Made by a program: the position numbers and the translations under genes
Shown: positions 13,301-28,300 of the stretch, piece by piece
Numbering within the stretch: the stretch's first letter is position 1
Layout: each line of letters starts with the position of its first letter
Source: Tipula vernalis
Lineage: Eukaryota > Arthropoda > Insecta > Diptera > Tipulidae
DNA: 64,000 nt
Assembly: GCA_958295665.1 (NCBI GenBank)
Contig: OY282559.1
Coordinates: 127,943,605 to 128,007,604, forward strand
Reading direction: 5' to 3'
Notes under the pieces: model-generated
Told to the model about the DNA's origin: nothing
Databases searched by the model: none
The model's input: only the letters and a program-made list of their open reading frames with translations

Positions 13301-16300
13301 AGAAATTCAAAAATTTTATATTTGTAGATTTTGATGGCGATTTTAATTTGGAAAATTTAAAACTCAATTTGTAGGATTTAGTCCAAAATTAGAATGAGAA
13401 AATTGAAAAGATATTCTGTTTGGTGTTCTAATTTATAAAATTAATTAATCAAGAGCAAGTTTTGAATCTAAACAAAATTATAAACTATAACGGTCAGAAT
13501 GTTGAGGTTAAAACAATTAATTAATAAAGCAATTCGCTGATACTAAAATTTTAGCGTTTTCAAAATTTATAAAGGTTCAAAAATGGATGGTCTTACAAAA
13601 TTTAGTAAATCGAAAAATATAGAATTCTAAACTTCATGAGTTGGTAATGTAAAATGTTTAGAAGTCTAAAGGCTATAGTATTAAGGAATAAGAAATTCCT
13701 GGAATTTTTGCTTGTTACCAATATTTCATTTCGTATTCAATTTCCAATTAAGGAATTTAGTAAAATTGTTAATTCGTTATTAAATTTCGAATTTTGGAAA
13801 GTTAAAAAATTTGGAAAGACGGGAAATTTTACAAATTAATAATCCTGAATAATACAAAATGGAATGGAAAATTTAGAATAGGAAAATTTAAAATTCTGAA
13901 AAATACGTTTTTTGACATTTAGAATTTTCAACTATTTCTGGTGATTTCTTCTTGTGGTAAAAACGATGAACCATCTATTTATTAGGTGTACACGTAGAAA
14001 CTTGGCATTTTTTGGTCAAATTCAACTTTATTAAAACATACTTTTACAAAGATTAATAATCGAAATATTTGCCATTACTATCTATGGTCTTTTACCATTT
14101 ATCGGATAGGGGATGTATGCATTTGCGATAGAATAGTCATCGAGCCATTTTCGCACATCTTCAAATTTCGTAAACCGCTGCTCTTTGAAGTGTGACGACA
14201 TCGATCTGAAAAACTGGTAATCAGAGGGTGCCAAGTCTAGAGAATACAAATCATGCTGTACAGCCTCCAAGCCTAAGGAAATGATAAGTTCCTGGGTTGA
14301 TTTATGTGTTTTTTGTATGTGGATAAGTGTTATCTTGCCGTGGTCTTTTTTCCTCCAGAACATCACTTAATTTGATCAATTGGGCCTGGTAATGTTCAGC
14401 TGTAATAGTTTGACCAGGTTCCAGAAGGTATGATGGTTGGCCTGGTTCAACCCATGATTTTCTTCGTTTAGGATTGTCGTGCAAAATCTCCTTCTTTTGT
14501 ACCGAGAAAGCAAATTCATGCAGATGTGAACTCTTCGGTTGATGTTTTCTTCGGTCAGTTTATGAGGAACCCGTTTTCCTTCCATCTGTATCTCTACCAT
14601 TGCTTGCAATCGAAGTGATATTGCTTGGTGAGTAACTCCCAACTGTTCTGCAAGCTCTTTTTGATTTTGACACGGATTTTTATCCAGTAAAATTTTAAGT
14701 TCTTCGTCTTGAAATATTTTTACTGCAGCTGGACGTGGATCGTCCTCAAGGCTCAAATTCCCATCACGAAATCTTGTAAACCACTTTTTTACTGTTGAAA
14801 GTCGAATTAATTAATTCCATAAGTTGAGCAGCATTTTTTTTTCATTTGAAAATAGAATAGAATGTAATGGCTTAAATAATGCTTATCGACATCCATCTCT
14901 TAAAATTGATTCATACGGAATGGCAGCTTATAAATGACTGACAATTATGTCATTAAAACAATAATAACTAAGCTATAGTTCAAGTATATTTTTAATGCAA
15001 CCAACTTCAGTACCGAGTTTCTACTTGCACACCTAATACGGAAAAGAAGAGGAGGAGAAGCGGAAAAATTATCAAAATGCTTAGAAAAAGTAGAAACGTA
15101 TTTGTCAGCTTCGATTATTGAAATTCATTCGCTTATAGGAGAATGAATTGAAAAATAGTCAATTTCAGCACAACATCTCCTAGTATATCAAGAAACTGTT
15201 TCAGCGCACTAGAATTAGTTATATTCTTAATTTATATTATTATGAGTATTTTGAAAGGTTAATTTATGGAGAGATTAGATATTAGAGTGGCGTTACAGAA
15301 TTCTACCTTTAAACAAACATTTTGCTCGGGAATATCTGACGGTGCACTATAGGAATTGCGATTTCTTGACGGTTGGTAGCCTCTACAGTTTTTCCCCTTG
15401 GGAATTGTCACCCGCAAAAAAAAATGCTCAGCTTCTCGCAATTGAGACCCTCATCACTTGTATGAGAGATTATCGATTAGAACTTGTTGCTCTCCAAGAA
15501 CCTTGACGGTCTAAAAGTGATGCCTGTTCATGAGCAAAAATATTTGGGATTTTGAAATTATTTGCAAAATGTTTAACATCTTATCAACAATTTTAAAACA
15601 GAAATTTCATTTCTTCTGATTTTTCGGTTGATTACACCACTTTTCGATTAATTTCCGCCCAAACGTTTTCTATTATATTCAAACCTTTTTATAGGCCAGT
15701 CCAACACATTGTAGACAGAACTTTTCAGGCACTACTTTCAGACTTTGGCGGTGACTATTAGTGCGACATCTTGCTGTAGAATTCAGTCCCCAGAATGAAG
15801 TTATCGCCATGAACCCACGCATGATAATTTAAAATGTCAAGATCAATACTCTTGTCAATCTTCTAGGGCAACAAAACTAGGTCTCCAATATCATTACGGG
15901 AAATGGAGTGGGGTGTTTCCAGAATGATATGAAAGAGTTTGGTAATCCGGACCCTATTAAAGTAAACCGAACGTTTCCAGCCGAAAGTAAAAAGTCGCTA
16001 ATGCAGATTACGCTATTAAAATTCCAGCCGAAATTTTACAGAATAGACGGATTGCATTAAAAATATCCGTACAATAAATAGTTAAAAAAATAAAAAATCC
16101 TGGAAAAGGCCATTTTTACAAAAATTATTTTAATTCGTTTTATACCTCAGAGGATGGGGCTACCCCAAACCCCCCGCATTGACAATTTCATCAAATTTTA
16201 GCATTCTTATAAATTAGAAAATAAAAAATTCCTTAAAGAAGCTTAAAATCGGTCTTCCGATTTATTTTTTATTTTTTGGAATTTTATTTTTGACAATATG

Positions 16301-19300
16301 TCCAATTCTCATATGATTTTTCAATAGCTATCGTTGGAAATAAATTCAGTTCAAGTTTCCCGTCGGGAATCTTGGAAAATTCGTAAACCGGAAACCGTTT
16401 AATTTGACTAGCGTACAGCACGGTGAGAAAATTCCAGAGAATTACTTCCTGCTGTCGAAAATGTAAATTTCCGTAGAATGAGCTATTTGAAATTCATCGT
16501 CAGTATGTAGTAAAAATCGATGGTTCAAAATCAATGTTGGATCAAATTTTGTTGTTGCTTCGTATATAAATTTTGATCTGATCCGGATCACTATGCGTCA
16601 AGAAATGCAGTATTATTCACATGGTGAAACACTTATTGGCCTACCCTTTATTTGTGACGGGAAGCATTATTTGTGGCAGTAGGAATTATTGATTCAGGTC
16701 AAATCGGTTTAAATTGTTGGTACTTATGTTCATGATAGGGAAATTATTGAATTCAAATTGACATTTTTTTAGAATCGCATGTTGTTCAATAACTTTTTAA
16801 ATGCGGCAAAAAATGATTTTTCATTGCTTTGATAATAAACTAGGTTAAACTACCCAGCCATGAGCCATGTGCCAGTGATAAGTTCCTCTAAAATATGTTT
16901 GTAAATACCATCTATTTACTATTGTATTATAGAAATATTTCTTTAGAGGGAAATCCCCCAATTAAATTTTTACTTTTCCCAACTGAAACGAAGTTATGAG
17001 GGGTAAGTATTGAAATCGCGGAAAAAAATTAGTTCCAGACTTTCACATTTTCCGACTAATTAGGTTACTAATTACCAGAACTTCAACTAGTCAATTTGAA
17101 GAATGTCGTATCCGTCTTTCCGTCCTTCCAGTCATTCACTTTTGTTATTTCGTCGATCGAATCGATCGACAGTCACGACGACTCTGTATTGCGTTTTTGT
17201 TTTATCATTTGATATCAACAATAAGAAAAACGAAAAGGCAACACAGAGTCGTGTCGATTGTCGATCGACTCGACAATCATAATAGTGGTGATTGATATTT
17301 TACTAATAAGTAGTTTGTGTTAAAATTTAGATCCATTGGAGTCTAGAATAGAGGGGGTTATAGTGGAGGAAAAAACTCTTAGAATACATTAAACTAAATG
17401 TTTCCAACTAATTATAATTTTAGATATTTGTCGCTAGGAAGATTACTGGTTTCGTAACATTAGCATCTAAATTTCCAGAATTCATATTTTAAAAATATGC
17501 TTTTCATGTACATTTTGGGTTGGAATTTGTCCTGGAACATTTACCACACATTTCCTCAAAAATCACTGCCATATTTTATAAAAGAGACACTTTCGATGTA
17601 CATCTATTTGGAAAACTGTAATTATTCAACCAATAGAAACAGGCCAATACCTAAATTAGTTTTTGTAGACAGTATCAATAAATAGCACCACCAGAGCTGG
17701 ATCTTATAAGCCCCCATAGTTAAACAGCAAACACCTTGCTAAAACAAAATCAAAACTAAACACAACAACATTTCACTAAATTTCGACTATGCACTTTACA
17801 TTTTTAACTTTGGACTAACCAAAAGGTTGCTAGTCAGGCTATCTTTTGTATTAGGCTCAATCGAATTTTCATTTTCGGCACAATCACCTAACTATACTAT
17901 AGTCATTCGTTTAATTTTATTTATTTCATTTATAGGAAATTAATTTGAGACCAAAGAATTTTATTTGGTCTCTTATTAATTTGTAACAAATCGAAATAAA
18001 GTGACGGTTACAGAAACACGCATTTCATATTAAATTAAATTGGATTATTCACAACACACAATCTAAGCATACAATTAGTGTCGATTGTTAAGATTTTACT
18101 AAACAAAAGTCATCGTATTTTGTACTATGCTAATGGTTGGTATTACGGAATTGAATAAGCCATTTTTATACAGTAATTATTGCTTTGTATATAGCTGCCA
18201 AATTATAAGTCACGTGATTTCAGGAAAATAAAAACAGTTGTGTTTCATCTGCTGTTTCTTGGAAAGTTTATGCTTATATCACACAGACTTTAATTCGGTT
18301 TCTGAATAGGCTCTTCCTTTAATGCTTCTTTCGTTCTGTGTCCAATATTTGAGTTGGACTGTTGGACTCACTGTGACGAAAGTTGTTCAACATGAATCAT
18401 AAGTTCTAGAGTCAAATATAGTTCGAATGTCTGTAGTATGCTCTTACTATTGAAATTAACAGATGTGGGATCCTTGGAGTCTACTATACAAATAACAACC
18501 AAATAATTTTACGTTAAATGTTGAGCAAAGCTATACAAATGTATTTATTTTGATACTTAATGTGTTGCAATAATTTAGGCACACTGTACTTTAAGCTTAT
18601 GCTTCATATACAAAAGAAGGCTAAAAAAAGGCTGAAATTTTAATAATGTAATGCGTTTAGAAAATTCAGTGTTAGCAGATTTAGATCCCCGTGGCAATTA
18701 TATCATGATTTAATTTGAAAACAGCAAAATAATTGGTAACTCTTGCGTCTGTTTTCCGAATAATGTCCCGCGGTTAGTTCCGCCAATTTGCCAAATTTCA
18801 ACTTTAATGTAACAAAAGATTACAGGATAATAAAAGCAAATGTAAGAGAATGTGAAACGCTTATTCCACCTATCTCTTTTCCCAAAGTTTTATGCAACGT
18901 TAACAACTGTACCTTAATTTTAACTTGAACATTAAACTGACCTTGATGATCATTTACTGGCCTTCTGTTTCTTTCAGAACCTATATACATTACTTTGAAG
19001 TCATATTCTCTGTGATGTGATAGTTTGAGAAATGTATGTTTCCTAAATGTTGATGAGAACAATGAGACTGCTTGCCGATTGGTTATGGTTCGACAATTGT
19101 AAATTTCGCTATTATTTTACGAACAGGATTTTGTATAATAAAATCGGGTAGGCAACCGACATTATAAGTTCAACGCGACCAAATATATTAGAACGGATCT
19201 GTAATTCGTAGCATTTAAGTCAACACGGTTGGTCTAGATTTTTAGCCGCCTCAGCTTAGTATAACCAAAACTCAGAAACCGTTTTTTTCAACTAGACCTT

Positions 19301-22300
19301 CAACAATTATCTAAATAGTTTTTTTCTAAATTTCGAAGCAAAGTTGTTTAATATTGTAGTTTTATTTGAAGTATACGATTGTACAAGTTTAACCACAAAG
19401 CGCATCTCAGTATTATGAGGTACAAAAAAAGTTTGTTTTCAATTTGTTTTGTTGCGAATCATGATAAACGGAAATACCTCGACCGCGTATATTTAAAATT
19501 GAGATGGTTAAAAGAATAAAACGTTTATAATTTTTAATTCGGCTTAATTACTCAGATTCTAATCGTTTTACATAAAAATCGTTTAAAGCAATTTATGCCA
19601 GTTGTTACCTTATATTATTATGGTTTTAATAACAGTACGATAATTACATGAATATATGAACACACACGTAAATATTTATATGCTAATTTTAAGCATGTTA
19701 TCCTAAGTGATTATACAAGCAATTTTCATTTAATTGCCTAAGTTAGACGTGAGAAGAACTTTAACCAAAATATATCCCAAAGGAATGTATTTTATTAAAC
19801 AAAATTTCGAGAATAAGTTTATTGCACTAGAACTATTTATCGCAATTACCACGCATTAGTTGATTAAACTTCACAACGCATTCATCCAATTTCGTTTATA
19901 ATTTCATTAAGTTAAGTAATAAAAAAGCAACTTTACGGTACCCATAAAAAAATTTGGTATGCAAATTAGCTTATAGCCAAAATAGACGAAATACTTTAGT
20001 ACAAATATGCATAAAACGTCTGCCAAACGAAAATGACTGGTTCGTTGTATTTGGATAATTTATGTATATAGGCAAAGCTTATTGGCACGATCAAATACAT
20101 TTAAGTTTGCACACGTGCCATTCATTTAAATCATGCGATGAGCCTAATATTTCAATATATATTTGAATATTATAGTAACACAGATATGTTAATTTATCGT
20201 TTTATATAGATTATATGTATATATTATATTAGTTTCAGTGTTAAGTTACAGAATACTTAGAATCAAACAACAATAACGAAAAACACAAACTTAATTTCCA
20301 GAAGACCCCATTACGTCTTTCTCAAATACAACTAACTACAATTTAATAACAATTTACGAGGAGACGACCAAAAAAGCGGCTTTGACAAATTTTTATTTTA
20401 GTATGTGAAACATAATTTCAATGGTAAGCTGCATTACAATGGTAAGCTGCTTGGGTAGTTCTCGATTTTAGTATGTGAATAATTATTAACCACACACATT
20501 TTTGAGAAACCTTCTAATTTCTACTAATATTAAAATTTTGTAAATGATGACCATCTTCATTCTCACCCACGGTAAACCATCAAGAACCATTGTAATTTCG
20601 AGCCTTTAATATGATATCTATCCTTTCGAGGTTTTGTTCAATAATGACTGCACAGGCTTCGCCAGAACCTGGATCATTGAAATGTCCGCATGGAGCATTT
20701 TCGCGAAATGTCTTAAATTCAAGATCATAGCTATTACAATCATGTAAATTTTTTTTCTAATTCGAAGATTGTATGCTTCTTAATATTTTGGATAGTTGGT
20801 ATGTATCTTCATTCAGTGTAGCTGTCTTGGTCACAAATAAAATAGATGCGAAGAAAGTGGTATTGTTCGCTCTTAAGTGTTAATAATGAACCTATCATAT
20901 GATGAATGCCCTTGAAGTTTGAAGATAGACATGAAATTAGCTTATATTAGTTAGTTGCATACGAATGCAAATTATAAATTAATATTAAACTAAACAATAA
21001 CAACAACAATCGGTTTCAAAAAGCATAAAAAAGCGTAATTAATTTAAATCAAATATTTGAACTTAATCCTAAGTAAAAAAAAAATTCAATAAAATTTATC
21101 AAGGTAAAAATTGTTTTGGGTTTTACAAAGCCAATCCTCTTAAACCTAATAACGGCTCAAACCGTTATTTTATTGGCCAACATCTGACCTTAATTTTCTT
21201 TGAGTGTATTTTAATCATGTTCATCCGCTAAAATTTTATATTGGGTTTTCCTATTGAAATATCGATTATTCGAAAACTGGCAAAATTAGATCTTATGCAT
21301 GCCTAAGAAAATCGTTATCTCAAAACTCCCTTCTATCGGCAAACGTCTCACTATGATTTTCCGATAGGGCTCTGTGTGTATTTTAGTCACGTATATTATG
21401 CTGAAATTTCATATTGGGGTTACCTATTAAAATGTCGATAAGATTGAAGATAGATTCTTACGCATGTTTAAGAAAATCGATACCTCTAGACTACCTTCTT
21501 TGGTCCTATGTGTGTACTTTAACCTTTTGACGTGATAGCGTGTTAGGCCGCATGTTCAGAAAGTGAGTGACATGAAATGTTGCACATGGTTGCCCTATAA
21601 CCATTTCAAGGTGGCGAGGACAGCCGCGCTGCGAAACTTTCATTTGGAGCAATTTACAAAGCTTGAACCACCATCGTAAGAGATCGGCAGATAATTTAAT
21701 TTAAATTAAACATGAAGACCATTTTTTTTTTCTTAGAAATTTTAAAGTTGGGAGGAGTTTGAAATATTATTGAAAATTTTCATAAAAGTTAAATTTTGAA
21801 ATTCGATACGAGTTTAATAGTTCAGTACAAATTGCAATGAGTTTCTAGGAGTTTCGAAAAATTCAAGTGTTTTAAAATTTTTAAACTTTTGTACCAGAGG
21901 AAAGGCGTCTTCCCGCATATGTTTTATATGATGGAACGATTGCTTTTTTAATTTTTGTAAATTAGAGTTTGTTAGATAGCGATTTTGCTGCCCTTATTAT
22001 TTACGTGAAATTGGCCCTCCTAACTACTAACTTTACTTGTTCGGGCGACACAAATTTTAAATAATGTTATACGTATCGTTCGTTATCTCGTATAAAATCA
22101 AAGCAACCTAGATTATACAAACCCATAGTATGTTTTATAAACGAATTAGAAAAGAGTCTTCTAGAGTATGGAGCCAAAATCATGAGTCATCATTTTTTAA
22201 AAGTTTTTTATTGGTATAACTCTTCATTGTTCGCCATAGTAATCCATAGCGATGTTTTTTAACTTCAGGTTCTTCAATAACAAAATATTATAAGACATTT

Positions 22301-25300
22301 TTATAAAAATTTTCTACATATCTTCAACAACAACATACAAGAGGGATATCTTGGTATTAAGTAAATATTAATTGCAGAAATATTTAAAATTTAATTATGT
22401 CTAAAATACATTTTTCTAACTTTCATTTTGAAAAATACGTCAATGTTGATTCTGATGAATTAGAATAATACTTAGTTTTACTAGTGTACGTCAGATGTCT
22501 ATAGTTCCGTACAGAAAAATACGATAAAAATTGTTGTAATCACAAAATTTTCACACGTTCTTCATATTTTGTGAATTTGTTTTGCTTTTCGTACAATTTT
22601 CAACAGCCATCAACTTCATCAGACCTTGTTCTTCTTAAAACACAGATACAGTGTCAACCTAAAGTCCCTGCAATGAAAACCCTCACTCCACCCATTAGAC
22701 GCGTGTTTCTCTTAAATCTTCCAAAGATCTATTTAAAGTTTAAATAGAAGTTTGTTGAAACATTTTCTTTCATTCCACACAATAAGGGATGACTTTGGGA
22801 GCAGCTCAGCGGTCAAACTTTATTTGGAGATGCTATACACAACATTATGGTCATCACTCCAAACATTAAGTGGTAATGTAAACCTTGAGTAAGCCGTTTT
22901 ACTACTCTCAACAATGTGACAGCTACCCCAGAGGAAGCTATACGGCAATATGACCAATTAAAGAGTTAGCAAAAGATTTTATCAGTTTCTACCGACGCTT
23001 GTAGGGAAGACAATTGTCCTGTGTAGTAAACGGAGTTAGACCATGGAGTTGCTTAAGAGGGTACCACAAGTAAGATCTTGCTCGCCGCATTGAATTGAAA
23101 GACAATTGAAAGAACTAAAAAAATGTGAGCTCATTGCTCAAATATAGTTTTGCTCAATTACCAGTTGCAACTCAACAAGGGGAACGGAGTTGAAAACAGT
23201 GTTCTTGGCATAGGATATCCTGGCTACCCTAAGCTCAAAAGGAATATAAACAAAGCTTAAGATTCGTTCGCAGAACCGCATGGACAAACTTCTGTGATCA
23301 ATAGTCTCTCTATAGTCGCTAAACTTAATAGAGCGTGTAGACTTGATGCTCTACGTCTATCGGGTGGGAAATTTACTACTTCGGAAAAGGAATCGTAGGA
23401 GTTGCTTCTTTCGGTCCATTTTCCGGAGTGTACCATCGTTAACTCTGATTCTGCTCACCTTCTAGCCAATAAGAATTGCAATGGAGCTCCCGACTGAGAA
23501 TTACTGGATCGGTTAATTACATTCGAAGTTCTTCGTTGAAATAGTATCTCCTTTAAACCGTACAAATCAGGTGGCCCTGATAGGATTTTTTCGGCTGAAT
23601 TACAGCTTGGTTTTCCTATTATTAAGCACCACCTGCTCCACATATTCAAAGCGTGCGTTGCTTTAAGCATTGTTCCTCATGTTTGGTGCAAGAGCAACGT
23701 TGTTTTTTTTACCGAAGGCTGGCAAATCAGATTACACTGATTCCAAAACATTTCGGCCCATCAGTCTGCCCTCAACATTTCTTAAAGCATAATAAAAGCG
23801 TAAAAGTTAATTATCCACTTGGTAACATGCAACATGCTTACAGAATCTACATGAACCTGTCAGTAGGATCGAAAGATCCCTCAATAATAAAGAGTTCGTT
23901 GTGGGTACTTTCCTGGACATTGCAGGAGCCTTTGATAGTACATCGTTTTCGTCTATTACTAACGCCTGCTCAAATTTCGGTATTGATCCCACCATTGTAA
24001 GATGGATTGATTCTATGCTAAAATTCCGCACTGTTGAGGTTGACTTGGATAATGCTTCATTTTCGGTCCAAGTTGCCAAAGTTGTCCTCAGGGAGGTATG
24101 CTCTCATCCCTGCTTTGGCTTTTGGTGATTAACGATCTACTTGTGAATCTTCAGTAGTCAGGATTTGTTGCTCAAACCTGCGCTGACAATCTTGTTATCA
24201 CAGTCGCTGAAAAGCACCTGAATGTGTTATCCGACTTAACATAGAATGCCTTAAACCTATATTGCGGAGTCGTGGTGCTTTGGAAAGGATTTACACGTCA
24301 ATCTTTCGAAAACTGATTTGGTTATATTTACCAGGCAGCGAAATATTGATGGTCTAACTCGAGAGGCCTATTAATAGATCCGACCACGTTAAACATTTAG
24401 GTCTCTTCTTGGGCAGTAAACTTTCCTGGAATTTTTACCTTGAGTATAAACCTCAAAAATCAACTGCCATCTTTTGGCACTGTAGACGAGCCTTTGGGGA
24501 AACCTGGGGTTTAACTCCCATAATGATGTGTTGCATCTATAAATCGTTGGTTCTACCAATGTTATCTTATGATCCTTTGGTTTGGTGGCCTGTGGTTATA
24601 TTAAAGGCTACAATTATTAAAATTAATGGTAAAATTATTGCTGGTAGGGCCATTACAGAAGCTATGGCATCAACTCCCCTTCTTGCCGTGGAATCAATTA
24701 TATTCTTTCTACAGCTACATTCTTTCATTTTTTGCTCAGCTTGTTCTGCTGCGCTAAGGCTAATAAGGGCATAGGGATGTCGAACATATTTTGTTCAGTC
24801 CAGAAATTGATATGGATAATGATAGACTGATGTCTGAATTCAATTTCACTAAATTATATTCGGTGCTGCGACCTTTGAGAGATCAGTTGAGATCGCCGGA
24901 TTTTCTTGAGAACTTGCCGGAGTGACCTGATGGCTCTCGCACCGTCAATAGTTCTGGTTATGGAGTGTACTGCTCTAAGTTTGATCTGAATTTTTCAGGC
25001 TGCCTAGGTAGGTACTGCACAGTTTTTTAAGCGGAAGCAATTACTCTTACGCTCTATATTATTGAGGCATTGAATCTCGAAAAACTTGGTTTTCTGTACA
25101 GACAGCTTTTCTGTATTGAATTCGCTGGATAATCCCGTGACTGTGTCAAAATCTATTAAGGACTGTAAATACTTTATCTGTTCAAGCAATATAGTGACGA
25201 TCATGTAGGATCCTGCCCATTGTGGCATTGAGGGCAATGATATTACTGATTTTCTAGGAAAAGCCGGGACTGGGTTTAAATTTATCGGTCCCAAACCAGT

Positions 25301-28300
25301 TGCTTCCTTACCATTTGACTTTGTTAAGAAAGCGATCAAATATTGCGCTATAAGTGACTTAAAACAGCAATGGCTTGGTACTGGTAGCTGCCGCATTGCA
25401 AAACTTTTTATTAGTGGACCTAACTTGAGGGCCATCCACTAGGTTTCCTTTATCGCTGAAAAAGAACCAGTTGAGAGTCTTAATTGCGACTCTCACTGGT
25501 CCCGGCCATTTTAAAGTAGATGTTCAGTGCATGGGGCTTACTCATGATGCTCTATGCGAGGATTTCCTTGAAGACGATGATGACTGCATTCACTTGGTGT
25601 GCAGTTGTCCTGCTTTCAACGAAGTTAGGTTGCAATTATTTGACTCTAGGTGTATTGCTGAAGATCAGCTGTGTTGATAATCAAAAATGATCGAAAATCA
25701 AAGTCCCTTTGTCTGAATGTTTGTATGGCTGTACCCATGTGATCTCGAGAACGGCTTGTTCTATTTAGAATTTTTCTTTGCCAATCTATTTCTACGGTCA
25801 AGGCCGAGCTTTCAAAAGCTTTTGGACGGATACGTCAAGAGGGTCGGATACCTGCCATACGAATTGACTCAAAATACCTAGTTATAGAAATATTTACCAA
25901 TTTTGTATATATGCTGGTTTGAAAATTGAGTTTGGGGTTGATTTGAAGGTTAAGTTAGGGGTCAATTTACGGGTTCAGTTTAAGTTGAGTTGGAGTGGAG
26001 GTGGGGCTGAATAGGATATAGTGGATTGTTGGCCAATTTTTTATATATGCTGGTTAAGGAGGTTAAGTTAGGTTCCGTTTGCGAGTTGAATTAAGGTTGA
26101 GTTGCGGTTTAGTTGGGGTTGGATTAGAATTTAATGAGCAGTTATGCAATCTTTATATACAGGGAAACCTCACTACAACGGAAATCGACGGGACCAAAAA
26201 CGTTGTCCCTTAAACTGAGGATTTGTGATTTTTTTACAAAAATTTTATTGGAATTCTATATCTTATCCGATTTTGATGAAATCCAGCATTTCCGATGGAA
26301 ATGGGATATTCAAATGATTTTTAGAGCTACTGGCCAAGTAGGGTGGAACTTGGCTATTCCTTAATTGATTATGATGAAATTTCACATGTGCGTTGGAAAT
26401 GGGATTCTAAAATGGTTTTTGGACAAAGTTCTGGAATATGCTTAGTGAGGAGCGAACTTAGCTATTTTTTAACTGATTATGATGAAATTTGATCTGGGTG
26501 ATGGAAATGGGATTCGAAAATGTTTTTTGTATAAAGTTCTCGAATATAGTAGGATAGAACTTGGGTATTCCTTAACCAATTATGATGGAATTTGCGTGTG
26601 CGGTTTCCAATCGAAATAGGATTCTAAAATGATTTTTGGATAAAGTTCTGGATTATGGCCAAATATGATGGAACTTGCCTATTTCTCAACAGATTATTTT
26701 GAAATTTGACATATGGGTTGAAAATGGGATTCTAAGATCATTTTTAGATTAATTTCTGGAACATGGCCAATGAGGACGGAACTTGACTATTTCTTGACCG
26801 ATTATGATGAAATTTGATCTGAGTGATGGAAATGGGGATTCTAAAACGATTTTTGTATAAAGTTCTGGAATATAACCAAGTACGATGGAACTTGACTATT
26901 TCTTAACCGATTGTAATGAAATTTGATATGTGCATTGGAAATGGGATTCTAAAATGATTTTTGGATAATGCTCTGCAATATGAGCAAGTAAAATGGAACT
27001 TGACTGTTCCCTAGCCGATTATGATAAAATTTGACATGTGCCTAAGAAATGGGATTCTAAAATGATTTTTAAATGATTGTTTGGAATATGGCAAATTAGG
27101 GCGGAACTTGGCTATTTCTTAACGGATTTGAGTGAAATTCGACATCTGCCATGGAAATGGGCTTCTAAAGTGATTTTTGGATATAGTTCTGGAATATGGT
27201 AAAGTCAGATGGAACTTGGCTATTTGGAAATGTGATGATGGAAATTCGGTTCTAAACTGAGTTTTAGATCTAAAAATCAATTTAGATTTCCATTTCCAAT
27301 GCGCAAACAAATTTCATTTATTTATTAAAAATCATTTAAAATCGCATTTCAATATTGGATTTAAAATTTAACTAAAACCGTTAAGAAATTGCCAAGTTCC
27401 ACCCAAGTGGGCCATACATACATATAATTTACTAAAGTTTCAATTTGAAGTGTACTCATAAAACCTGTATCATCGCAGAAATATCTGTCCACGTCCGCTC
27501 TAATAAAGTGGCAGCTTATCTAAGTGATGTTTTCATTGGAAAATTTCAGTTGCATGCAACTTAAAAGTTTGTCCGTTGAAGTGAGGATTCCGCTAAATTG
27601 AGTGTCTGTTTAAAGTGAGTGTTTATATATATATATATATATGTACAGTGTTAAACAAATGTACACGCATTTAACGATTTGAACCAAACTTTACACATAT
27701 ATTGCTTAAGACTTAAGAAAGGTCAATGTTAATATCTCAAACATTCATCTCCTCATTGAGAGATGATAATCAGGTCTACAGTTACTACAGAGGAATTTCT
27801 AAAACTTCAAAAATTGAGGCGATTTTAGATGACGATATGATGGTATGCAGGTATGATGTTATATGATGGTATAATGGTATGATAGTTTGTATATAAGAAT
27901 TGTGTGATGGTGATGGTGGTATGATGGTGATGATGGTATGATGGTATGATAGTATGATGGTATGCTAGTATGGTGGTATGATGGTATGATGGTGATTGTT
28001 TGATGGTATAATGGTATGTTGGTATGATGGTATGAGTGGGGCAGAGGGTTGAGATTTGGTTAGAGCTAAGTTGAGATGAAGTTGAGTTAGGATTTAGTTA
28101 GCCTGCATTGGGGTTAAGTGAGTTGTTCGGTTGAGGAATTATTTAAGAGTTGATTTGGAGTTAGGTTAAGGATTAATTTGGGGTTGATGTGATGATTGAT
28201 TTGAGGGTTTGGTTGGCGGTTAATTTTGTGATTGCGGTTAGAATTATGTTGCGATTGAAATGGAAGAGAGGTGAAGGCTGAGCTGATGATTGACTTAAGA

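Larger units (their letters stand above)
22790..25880 (+). mobile_element. Degraded non-LTR (LINE) retrotransposon
   Basis: Fragments in plus-strand frames appear in the order of a LINE ORF2. They run from an endonuclease-to-RT linker (about 22900-23450) through palm motifs (LDIAGAFDSTSF at 23910-23945), primer-grip region and a catalytic box, to an RNase H-like part (AHCGIEGND near 25215) and a C-terminal Zn-like region (LTGPGHFKVDVQCMGL then CEDFLEDDDDCIHLVCSCPA at 25490-25620). The combination of RT plus RNase H plus CCHC-like tail fits the I/R1/LOA group. Dozens of frameshifts and stops separate the pieces. No poly-A tail or target duplication could be defined, so ends are approximate. 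Confidence 0.75.
26160..27627. mobile_element. Non-autonomous pogo-like element carrying an internal tandem array
   Basis: The left end at 26160 (cagggaaacctcactacaac gga) resembles the CAGTGAAACCTC...AACGGA ends of pogo/Tigger elements and is preceded by TA (26158-26159). Near 27574-27627 the reverse complement of the same wording appears twice (gtccgttgaagtgaggattcc and tgtctgtttaaagtgagtg), running into a TATATA tract that hides the exact end. Between them lies an array of about 109 bp units with an inverted unit at its right side. No transposase is present. Family assignment rests on terminal sequence only. Confidence 0.6.

Noticed and set aside
25004..25435. 143-codon minus frame
   Set aside because: Shadow of the plus-strand LINE RNase H region, where recognisable motifs lie.
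27620..27644. TATA-rich tract as a promoter
   Set aside because: It is a simple (at)n run at the edge of the pogo-like element with no transcript start or gene after it.
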